Shown here: positions 53,760-60,971 of the stretch, piece after piece
Layout of the letters: each line of letters opens with the position of its first letter
Position numbering within the stretch: position 1 is the first letter of the stretch
From: Flavobacterium sp. CF108
Lineage (GTDB): Bacteria; Bacteroidota; Bacteroidia; Flavobacteriales; Flavobacteriaceae
Length of the DNA stretch: 64,000 bases
Reading direction: 5' to 3'
NCBI RefSeq assembly: GCF_900129795.1
Contig: NZ_FQWW01000007.1
Span: 186,001 to 250,000 of the forward strand
Position numbers and translations under genes: made by a program
The notes under the pieces: generated by a model
Seen by the model: only the letters and a program-made list of their open reading frames with translations
Databases searched by the model: none
Told to the model about the DNA's origin: nothing

Positions 53760-55562
53760 ATGAAAACACCAACCCAAAATATACAGCACTTAACGAAGGA
53801 GAATTGGGACAAAGCGAATGCCATTTTACTAAAGAAAACCTTAAGTGAATTTGCACACGAATTATTGATTGTTCCGATAAAAAAAGTTTCAAATTCATAC
53901 AGTATTTCTTCGCCCGATAAAAAAGCCGAATATACTTTTGAAGCCACAATTTTAGCCTTAAATCATTGGTCAATTGCTGTAGATTCTATACAAAAGACAA
54001 TCGACGGAAAAAAATCGCCTTTGCGTTTACTAGAATTTATTATTGAATTCAAAGATGTTTTAGGAATCAGCGAAAGTTTATTACCGACATATCTCGAAGA
54101 AATTACAAGTACATTATATAGTACAGCCTATAAAATCGCAAACGAGAAATATTCGTCGAAAGATTTATTAGCACTTGATTACCAAATCATCGAACACGCC
54201 ATGACCGAAGGACATCCGTGTTTTGTGGCCAACAGCGGTAAAAATGGTTTTAATATTGATGATTTTGCCACTTTTTCTCCAGAAGCCAATGCACCCGTAA
54301 AATTATTATGGATAGCAGGACATAGGAGCAAAGCGACTTTTAACGCAATTGAAACATTAGATTATCAAAAAGTATTGCAGCAGGAATTATCTGTTGAAAA
54401 TATTTCTGCATTCGAAAATATATTAAAATCTCAAGATTTGAATATTGATGATTATTATTTCTTTCCCGTACATCCGTGGCAATGGTTCAATAAACTGGCT
54501 TTAATTTTTGCGCCAGATATTGCCGAAAAGAATTTAGTTTGTTTAGGTTATGGCGATGATGAATATTCGGCACAACAATCGATTCGTACTTTTTTTAATA
54601 CTTCATCACCAGAAAAATTTTATGCAAAAACGGCACTTTCTGTAATCAATATGGGATTCATGCGCGGACTTTCTCCTTATTATATGGAAAGCACACCCGC
54701 CATTACAAAATGGGTTGCAGACTTGGTTGAAAATGATTCGTATTTACAGCAAAAAGGCTTTACACTTTTGGGAGAAGTCGCAACAATTGGATATCGCAAT
54801 TTCTTGTACGAACCTTTAGGAAGAAGTATTCCGCATAATAAAATGTTAGCCACATTATGGCGCGAAAGCCCGATTCCTAAATTATCGAAAGGACAACATA
54901 TCATGACAATGGCAGCTTTATTACACGTTGACCAATCCGGAAATGCTTTTGTTTCTGAATTAATTAAAAAATCAGGAATCACTGCAAAAGTATGGATCAG
55001 CCATTATTTAGACGCTTATCTTTCGCCATTATTGCATTGTTTTTATGAGCATGAAATGGTTTTTATGCCACATGGCGAAAACCTTATTTTAGTGTTAGAA
55101 AATCATATTCCGGTAAAAGCAATTATGAAAGATATAACAGAGGAAGTGATGGTTTTTAATGGAGAAATTCCATTGCCCGAAAAAGTAAAACGCATTCATA
55201 TTGACATGAAAGAACCGCTGAAAATTCTATGCATTTTTAATGATGTTTTTCAGTTTTATTTCCGTTTTCTTTCCGCCATTTTATCCGAAACCCAAACACT
55301 TCCCGAAGAAGATTTCTGGTCTGCCGTTGCCGATTGTATTCAGGATTATCAATCAGCTCATCCGCATTTGCAGGAACAATTTAAAAAATACAATTTGTTT
55401 GTTCCTGAATTTGATTCGTGCTGCCTGAACCGACTGCAATTACGAAACAACAAACAAATGCTAGATTTAGCAGATCCTATAGACAGTCTTCAATTTGTTG
55501 GAAAACTAACAAATCCTGTTGCAGCGTTTAGTCAAAAGCTAAAGTCAGTTCCAACTTTATAA
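53760..55562 (+). CDS. NIS siderophore synthetase (IucA/IucC family, DesD/AlcC-like), second copy
   Basis: I chose the ATG at 53760 (MKTPTQNIQHLTKE, 600 aa); an earlier start would overlap the acyltransferase gene. Motifs match the fused copy: EGHPCFVANSGKNGFNIDDF, FFPVHPWQWFNKLA, ALSVINMGFMRGLSP, MPHGENLILVLENHIPVK. In place of GRIG the copy has GKNG, so the substrate pocket differs somewhat. It forms amide bonds between siderophore units using ATP. The duplication suggests two successive or alternative condensations. Confidence 0.92.
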   Translation: MKTPTQNIQHLTKENWDKANAILLKKTLSEFAHELLIVPIKKVSNSYSISSPDKKAEYTFEATILALNHWSIAVDSIQKTIDGKKSPLRLLEFIIEFKDVLGISESLLPTYLEEITSTLYSTAYKIANEKYSSKDLLALDYQIIEHAMTEGHPCFVANSGKNGFNIDDFATFSPEANAPVKLLWIAGHRSKATFNAIETLDYQKVLQQELSVENISAFENILKSQDLNIDDYYFFPVHPWQWFNKLALIFAPDIAEKNLVCLGYGDDEYSAQQSIRTFFNTSSPEKFYAKTALSVINMGFMRGLSPYYMESTPAITKWVADLVENDSYLQQKGFTLLGEVATIGYRNFLYEPLGRSIPHNKMLATLWRESPIPKLSKGQHIMTMAALLHVDQSGNAFVSELIKKSGITAKVWISHYLDAYLSPLLHCFYEHEMVFMPHGENLILVLENHIPVKAIMKDITEEVMVFNGEIPLPEKVKRIHIDMKEPLKILCIFNDVFQFYFRFLSAILSETQTLPEEDFWSAVADCIQDYQSAHPHLQEQFKKYNLFVPEFDSCCLNRLQLRNNKQMLDLADPIDSLQFVGKLTNPVAAFSQKLKSVPTL

Positions 55563-55805
55563 AAGTCATTTCTCGCAAAGTCGCAAAGTTTTTTTTGTCA
55601 TTTCGACGAAGGAGAAATCTCCGCAAGTAACTCCGCAGCTAAAGTCCAATTTTTGTAGAGCTTCTCGCGAAGATTTCTCCTTCGTCGAAATGACAAGATT
55701 GCGCTAAAAAAACGCTGCATCTTCGAAACTTCGTGCGATTAAACCATCACAAAGATTAAAAATAAAACTTTGCGCCCTAGCGCCTTTGTGGCAATAAAAA
55801 AAACT
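55563..55805. repeat. Inverted repeat between the NIS synthetase and the MATE gene
   Basis: Perfect 26-bp arms at 55595-55620 and 55671-55696 (TTGTCATTTCGACGAAGG... and complement) enclose a 50-bp loop. GCAAAGTCGCAAAG and TTTGCGCCCTAGCGCC motifs flank them. It looks like a dispersed non-coding repeat of Bacteroidota. The open frame running through it at the 5' end of the MATE gene starts with TTG and is not used in my annotation. Confidence 0.85.
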
Positions 55806-57194
55806 ATGTTCAAGCGTTTAAATAAAATAATGCAATATGCAGAATCATTTGATTTCACCAAAGGAAGTATCAGAAAAGGAATCCTGATTCTATCCATTCC
55901 AATGGTTTTAGAAATGGCAATGGAATCCGTTTTTGCTTTGGTCGATTTGTATTTCGTCGGGCATTTAAAAGAAAGCAATTATGCCATTCAGGTTGTTGGT
56001 TTAACCGAATCTGTTTTTGCGATTATTTACTCGATTGCCATCGGAATCAGTATTGCAACAACGGCAATTGTCGCGAGACGTATTGGTGAAAAAGAAACCC
56101 AAAAAGCCGCAGAATCTGGTGTACAAGCCATTATAATTGCGATTGCTATTAATGTTTTTATAAGTTTAGGAGGATTTATTTTTGCAAAAGACATTCTCAT
56201 GTTAATGGGCGCTTCGGCATCTGCTGTAGTTTATGGCGTAAATTATACCAAAATCATGATGGCAGGAAGTGTTTTTGTGATGTTGATTTTCCTGATTAAC
56301 GGAATTTTCAGAGGCGCAGGAAATGCGATAATTGCCATGAAAAGTCTATGGATTGCTAATATTTCGAATATTATTTTATGTCCGATTCTCATTAACGGAT
56401 TTTGGTTTATTCCCGCAATGGGTGTTACTGGGGCAGCGATTGCAACAACCATCGGAAGAGGAATAGGTGTTTTATACCAATGTTATTTCCTTTTTTACGG
56501 ACAGGGAATTTTAAAAATCAAATGGAATTATTTCCTTCCGAATTATAAATTAATTCAGGGCATAATAAAACTAGCAACTCCCGGAGTTTTGCAATATGTA
56601 ATTGCTTCTTGCAGCTGGATTTTCCTTGCTAATCTGGTTGCTGTAACGGGCGGAGATTATGCGTCATCAGGTTATCAAACGGCAATTCGAATTATGATGT
56701 TTTTCATTCTTCCGGCTTGGGGATTAAGTAATGCCGTTGCTACTTTGGTTGGACAAAATCTGGGAGCGGATGAAATTGGAAGGGCAGAAAAAGCTGTTTA
56801 CAAAACCGCCAAATACAATATGATTTTTATGGGAACCATTATGTTGGTTTGCTTTTTCAGCGCACATTTTTTGATTTCCTTTTTTACGAATGATCCAGTT
56901 ATTATCAGAATCGCTGTAAACGCATTGCAGATTATGAGCGTTGGTTTTATTTTCTACGGTCTCGGAATGGTTTTAAACAATACTTTCAATGGAGCAGGAG
57001 ATACCTGGACACCAACCTGGATCAACATTTTAGGATTCTGGATTTTTCAGGTTCCGTTTGCGTATCTTTTGGTTTATTATTATGAAATGGGACCAACAGG
57101 CGTTTTTATCGCAATTCCAACTGCCGAAACATTGATTACGATTTTGAGCGTAATTGTGTATAGGAGAGGGCGATGGAAGAGGATTTTAGTTTAA
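55806..57194 (+). CDS. MATE-family efflux transporter
   Basis: I chose the ATG at 55806 (MFKRLNKIMQYAESF, 462 aa); another ATG at 55830 is possible. Twelve membrane helices form two bundles, with the MATE signatures SIPMVLEMAMESVFALVDLYFVG and, in the second half, GLSNAVATLVGQNLGA. Two NTFNGAGDT/GIFRGAGNA motifs occur at equivalent places. MATE proteins export cationic compounds with Na+ or H+; behind siderophore biosynthesis it is the likely exporter of the product. Confidence 0.9.
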   Translation: MFKRLNKIMQYAESFDFTKGSIRKGILILSIPMVLEMAMESVFALVDLYFVGHLKESNYAIQVVGLTESVFAIIYSIAIGISIATTAIVARRIGEKETQKAAESGVQAIIIAIAINVFISLGGFIFAKDILMLMGASASAVVYGVNYTKIMMAGSVFVMLIFLINGIFRGAGNAIIAMKSLWIANISNIILCPILINGFWFIPAMGVTGAAIATTIGRGIGVLYQCYFLFYGQGILKIKWNYFLPNYKLIQGIIKLATPGVLQYVIASCSWIFLANLVAVTGGDYASSGYQTAIRIMMFFILPAWGLSNAVATLVGQNLGADEIGRAEKAVYKTAKYNMIFMGTIMLVCFFSAHFLISFFTNDPVIIRIAVNALQIMSVGFIFYGLGMVLNNTFNGAGDTWTPTWINILGFWIFQVPFAYLLVYYYEMGPTGVFIAIPTAETLITILSVIVYRRGRWKRILV

Positions 57195-57469
57195 AAATTG
57201 AAGATTTAACTTTGTATTTTATTTTCCGATGCAGAAATTAACAAGCTAGTGATTACTGAGGGTTGCAGATTATAAGGTACAAAGAAAGTACAAATCTGTT
57301 CAAAATATTACAAACTAAAAACAAGTAAACTTTTATCCAATATTTCAAGTGAAAATGGCATTTTGTAACTGCTATATCATTTTTTCGAGAACACATTAAC
57401 CCAGCGGTTGATGCAAAGTTATTAAAATTATTTACTATTATTTTGATTATATCATTTAAAAACAAAAAA

Positions 57470-58486
57470 CTATACAGGAGAATCACTTATACTTGATTTG
57501 TCGTCAGCTAATAAAATAGTTCTTATTCTGTCAATATGTACCTGTGACATTGCGGCTCTTTCCTTTGCAGAGGCAGCTACGCTTCCTTTTTGATCATTTG
57601 CTATCGTGGTGAGCAGATTTTTTCTTTCTTCAAACATTCTTAAGGCAGTCCACATGGTTTCTTCGATTTTCTCGGTCTGTTCTGCTAACAAAGAAGCGGC
57701 GGTGTAAGCATGACCTGTATGACAGCGATATCTAAGTCCGGGGCCTTTGTTCATTTTCCACAATACACCTCCACACCCAGGACAGTTAAAAGGAACTTGT
57801 TCCCCCAATGAATTGACAGAAGGCAGGTCGCTCAAAACACGTTGTGCAATTTTGACTTCCTTTATAATGTCTTGTGGAACTGCAGGCTTTTTCTTGGGTT
57901 TTCTTATCATGAGAGTGGAAAGAATACCGCCCATCTCTGCTATTGGTACGCAAAAGTCCGGCGTCATTTGATTCAGTGCATTTGTAGGCATGTCAGGATA
58001 ATCTGCATCTGCGGGATCCTGGATTATGCTGATGCCTGCGCACCTTTGAATGGTAATAAGACCAGCTGTACCATCATCAAGATATCCGGTTAGAAGAATT
58101 CCGATAGTCCTGTTTCCAAAAGAAGCTGCTGCTGATCTGAACAAAGGGTCTATTGCAGGACGTGAACGATTTTCCTGGGCACCCTTGGTTACTAAAAGAG
58201 AACCATCATTTTCAACCATAAGATGATGATCGGAAGGAGCAAAATAAATATAACCGGATTCAATACGATTTCCTTGCTTGGCATGGATACATTTGAGTTT
58301 TCCAATTTTATTCAGTGAAGTAAGGAGTGCATCTCCTGTTGCATCAGCAGAGATATGCTGAACTATCAATATTGGTGCGGGAAAATCTTTTGGAAGTTGT
58401 TCCACCAAATTTGTCAGGGCTTTCATGCCTCCTGCTGATGTACCTACGACAACAATATAATTATTTTCTTCTGGAACTGGTTTCAT
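57470..58486 (-). CDS. CheB-type protein-glutamate methylesterase without receiver domain
   Basis: The 338-aa protein has the CheB catalytic domain at residues about 10-190 with the triad Ser17 (VGTSAGGMKAL), His44 (IVQHISAD) and Asp137 (LTGYLDDGTAG). After a linker, a Cys/His ribbon (about 223-253, CPGCGGVLWKM, RYRCHTGHAYT) and a helical tail with RMFEERKNLL follow. There is no receiver domain and no chemotaxis receptor or CheR gene in view, so it probably acts in a non-chemotaxis signalling pathway. Lone receivers lie next to it on the other strand. Confidence 0.88.
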   Translation of the reverse strand: MKPVPEENNYIVVVGTSAGGMKALTNLVEQLPKDFPAPILIVQHISADATGDALLTSLNKIGKLKCIHAKQGNRIESGYIYFAPSDHHLMVENDGSLLVTKGAQENRSRPAIDPLFRSAAASFGNRTIGILLTGYLDDGTAGLITIQRCAGISIIQDPADADYPDMPTNALNQMTPDFCVPIAEMGGILSTLMIRKPKKKPAVPQDIIKEVKIAQRVLSDLPSVNSLGEQVPFNCPGCGGVLWKMNKGPGLRYRCHTGHAYTAASLLAEQTEKIEETMWTALRMFEERKNLLTTIANDQKGSVAASAKERAAMSQVHIDRIRTILLADDKSSISDSPV

Positions 58487-58643
58487 CTTATAAATGTAAG
58501 CAAATAAGTTTCAACATATTGGAAATATACAGGATGGGATATTAAATTTGTGCAATAACTGTAAAGATTCTTTCTATATAAATATAATTTGATGCTGTTA
58601 TGACAGATTTAATTGTACTTTCGGTTTAAATAGTTCTAAAATA

Positions 58644-58772
58644 ATGAAAAGTACAGATATAAGAATTTTATTGACAGATGATGATCGAGATGATAGATAT
58701 TTTTTTGCTCAATCAGTAAAAGATTTGAATTTTAATTGTCCTGTTGAGTTTTTAAAAATGGTGCGGTACTAA
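58644..58772 (+). pseudogene. Truncated response-regulator remnant
   Basis: MKSTDIRILLTDDDRDDRYFF and the residues up to CPVEFLKMVRY (42 aa in all) match the first third of a lone receiver domain, with the acidic DDD cluster. A stop then replaces the rest. No continuation is found in any plus-strand frame before the next gene, so the 3' part has been lost. Confidence 0.7.
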
Positions 58773-58878
58773 TTAGTTTTCTTTATAGTTAAAATTTTAA
58801 AATCCCGTATATTGGCTTTTGTTTTAAAGTATCTTTCTTTTTATGCAGCTTTTATAGTTGTAGGGTTGTTTAAGTTTT

Positions 58879-58910
58879 ATTGAACCTAGAGCAGCATTAA
58901 TGTATCTTTG
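58879..58910 (+). promoter_or_regulatory. Promoter of the response regulator at 58979
   Basis: ATTG (58879-58882) and TATCTTTG (58903-58910) are 20 bp apart, matching the Bacteroidota -33/-7 arrangement, about 70 bp before the ATG. Confidence 0.55.
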
Positions 58911-58978
58911 AGATCAAGAACTTCACAGTGTGGGTTTATTTATTTACCTTGTCCGCTAACACTTATTAAATAAGACTT

Positions 58979-59404
58979 ATGAATAAAAGCGGGCCGATTA
59001 TAATTATAGAAGATGACCAGGATGATCAGGAAGTATTGGGAGAGGTTTTTAGAAGGCTTGAGTATCCTAATGAAATTATTTTTTTCGGTGATGGCGAGCA
59101 GGCACTTGAATACCTTACTGAGACTACCATCGAGCCTTTTATTATATTCTCAGATATCAATATGCCAAAACTCAATGGAATAGAGCTTCGGGCAAAAGTT
59201 CATGAAAATGAGGATTTGAGAATGAAATCAATTCCGTATTTGTTTTTTTCGACAGTTGCTGAACAGCAACATGTCATCGATGCATATTCCAAATCGGTTC
59301 AGGGTTTTTTTGTAAAGCCATCTGATTTTAATCAAATGACAGCCATGATAAAAAACATAGTGGAATACTGGCAGAATTGTGTTTCGCCCAATTACGTAAA
59401 ATAG
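58979..59404 (+). CDS. Single-domain response regulator
   Basis: A 141-aa receiver with IIIIEDDQDD (acidic residues 11-13), phosphoacceptor Asp59 in IFSDINMPKLNG and FVKPSD with the conserved Lys. The paired acidic cluster and lack of output domain place it with Rcp1-like regulators. Its cognate kinase is not in the window. Confidence 0.92.
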   Translation: MNKSGPIIIIEDDQDDQEVLGEVFRRLEYPNEIIFFGDGEQALEYLTETTIEPFIIFSDINMPKLNGIELRAKVHENEDLRMKSIPYLFFSTVAEQQHVIDAYSKSVQGFFVKPSDFNQMTAMIKNIVEYWQNCVSPNYVK

Positions 59405-59576
59405 CCAGTTTAAGGGATTTACTAGCTGGAAAAGCTTATCTGAGGTGCTTCCTGATTCACTTTATGTTATAAGGGGCAGTTTTTCTCAAGTTAATTGCAG
59501 AATACGTATTGATTATTACTTAAATAATTTTAAATATTTTCCTGACATGCCAATTGAAATTAGTGTCATCCTGCTG

Positions 59577-59795
59577 TTATCCGTTTATTTTTTCCTTATG
59601 ATACTCCCTGAGCCATTTTTCCATTCTCTGCAATAGCTGCAGTTCTTTAGGATCACCTTCAGGATTAGAAAGTCCTGTAATAGTCCTATCATAATGAAAT
59701 CTTTTATCCTCAAACTGGCAGGTAAATTTTGGAACCTCGTTATGTATGACCAGCCATTTATCCTGATGGGTGTTTTTAATTTCAAACTTCTTCAT
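59577..59795 (-). CDS. Hypothetical protein, 72 aa
   Basis: A small soluble protein (MKKFEIKNTHQDKWLVIHNE) with FTCQFEDKRFHYDRTITGL and a helical, charged C-terminus (LLQRMEKWLREYHKE). It is convergent with the preceding regulator. I do not recognise the family. Confidence 0.55.
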   Translation of the reverse strand: MKKFEIKNTHQDKWLVIHNEVPKFTCQFEDKRFHYDRTITGLSNPEGDPKELQLLQRMEKWLREYHKEKING

Positions 59796-60277
59796 TTTTA
59801 ATCATCTCTACAACAGACATAGGTACAAAGATGATTACTGTTTTGCGCTGTTTTACTGCTGAATTTGAGCCTGCAAAATTAGAGCATTATTGCGCTTTTT
59901 TGTTATATAATTTAGAGCTGAGCAATATTTTTTGATGGGGTAATTATCGCTGAAATCAAATTAGTCAAGTATTAAGAATTGTTACCAGAATTTAATTTTG
60001 AGTGATCATAATAATGCTGTCTTTTTGGAGATCTTCCCGCAATACGTTCCAATCTTTTGTGCCAAACCCCGGCACAAAAGGATTTCACTGCTATCGGGGC
60101 TAGGGTATTTATCAATTAAAAATATAGACCGTAAGTTATTACAAAGTTTTTCAGAGTTGTTACAAATTAGCATTATTGCTCTTTGATATAGTTTTATTTT
60201 GTAATAAAATTGCACAGAATTTAAAGACAATAACTGGCTTAAATTAGAATTTTTTTGCTGTAAAATTTAGTTTGGGA
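59796..60277. other. Intergenic region with a dispersed hairpin repeat
   Basis: About 480 bp. Around 60030-60110 a G+C-richer block carries a perfect 10-bp hairpin, CTTTTGTGCC (60054-60063) with GGCACAAAAG (60071-60080), followed by GATTTCACTGCTATCGGGGC. The block looks like a dispersed Flavobacterium repeat. The rest is AT-rich with no gene. Confidence 0.6.
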
Positions 60278-60682
60278 ATGAAATACAAAAATATATTATT
60301 AGTCAACGATATTAACGATGATGCAGAGACTTTTGTATTAGTAGTCAATGCAATTAATCATAAAATTAGATCATCAGTAGAAAGTAGTGCACTTGAAGCT
60401 CTAAAAAAGCTTAAGAATTCAAAATTATCACCCGATATAATTTTCTTGGATTATAACATGCTAGATCTTGATGGAACTGGATTTCTTAAATTACTTAGAG
60501 ATATTAAAGGTCTAAAAAGAATTCCAATTGTACTTTATTCTCGAAATTCAGGACATATGCTACAGGAAGCAGTGACCAAATTCAAGAGAGTGCAGTTTTT
60601 GAAGAAGCGTGCGAATTTTAGAAAGCTTTTTAATTCCCTGCAAAAGATAATTATATCTGAAAAGCCTGAAAAAAAAATATAA
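60278..60682 (+). CDS. Degenerate receiver-domain protein
   Basis: I chose the ATG at 60278 (134 aa); TTG two codons earlier is the only alternative. It has a receiver fold with phosphoacceptor Asp in IIFLDYNMLDLDG. The first acidic motif is altered (LLVNDINDD), MP is replaced by ML, and the Lys-Pro site reads FLKKRANF. The fold is probably kept, but phosphorylation is doubtful. Confidence 0.8.
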   Translation: MKYKNILLVNDINDDAETFVLVVNAINHKIRSSVESSALEALKKLKNSKLSPDIIFLDYNMLDLDGTGFLKLLRDIKGLKRIPIVLYSRNSGHMLQEAVTKFKRVQFLKKRANFRKLFNSLQKIIISEKPEKKI

Positions 60683-60899
60683 CAACTTAAAACTATTGCT
60701 TCTAATTCCCCGCTGGCTCTGGCATTCTTATTTTCAAAAAAAGCTTTATTTTTGAAATAAATAGGAGAGAATTTTTATTTTTTAAGTTAAACTACTATTC
60801 ATTCATTTAATGAACCTCCTTAAGGAGAAATCAAGGTAATTTTCAGGGTTATTTGTTTGATTAAGTGGTGCTTAAGGTTTTTGGCAGGCTTAAACCAGA

Positions 60900-60927
60900 A
60901 AAGGCTGTCAGGAAATTGACAACCTTT
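60900..60927 (-). terminator. Terminator of the M16 peptidase gene
   Basis: The stem AAAGGCTGTCA (60900-60910) with TGACAACCTTT (60917-60927) has one mismatch and a 6-nt loop. It sits about 45 bp downstream of the minus-strand stop and ends in Ts on that strand. Confidence 0.6.
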
Positions 60928-60971
60928 AATGACTAATAAAATAAAAATAAAATTAAAATAATTATTGCCCG

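Noticed and set aside
55770..55805. TTG start of the MATE gene
   Set aside because: The extra 12 residues are encoded by the dispersed repeat; the ATG at 55806 is a better start.
60006..60230. Overlapping short frames on both strands around the 60-kb hairpin
   Set aside because: They run through the dispersed repeat, have no plausible start context and show no protein-like pattern.
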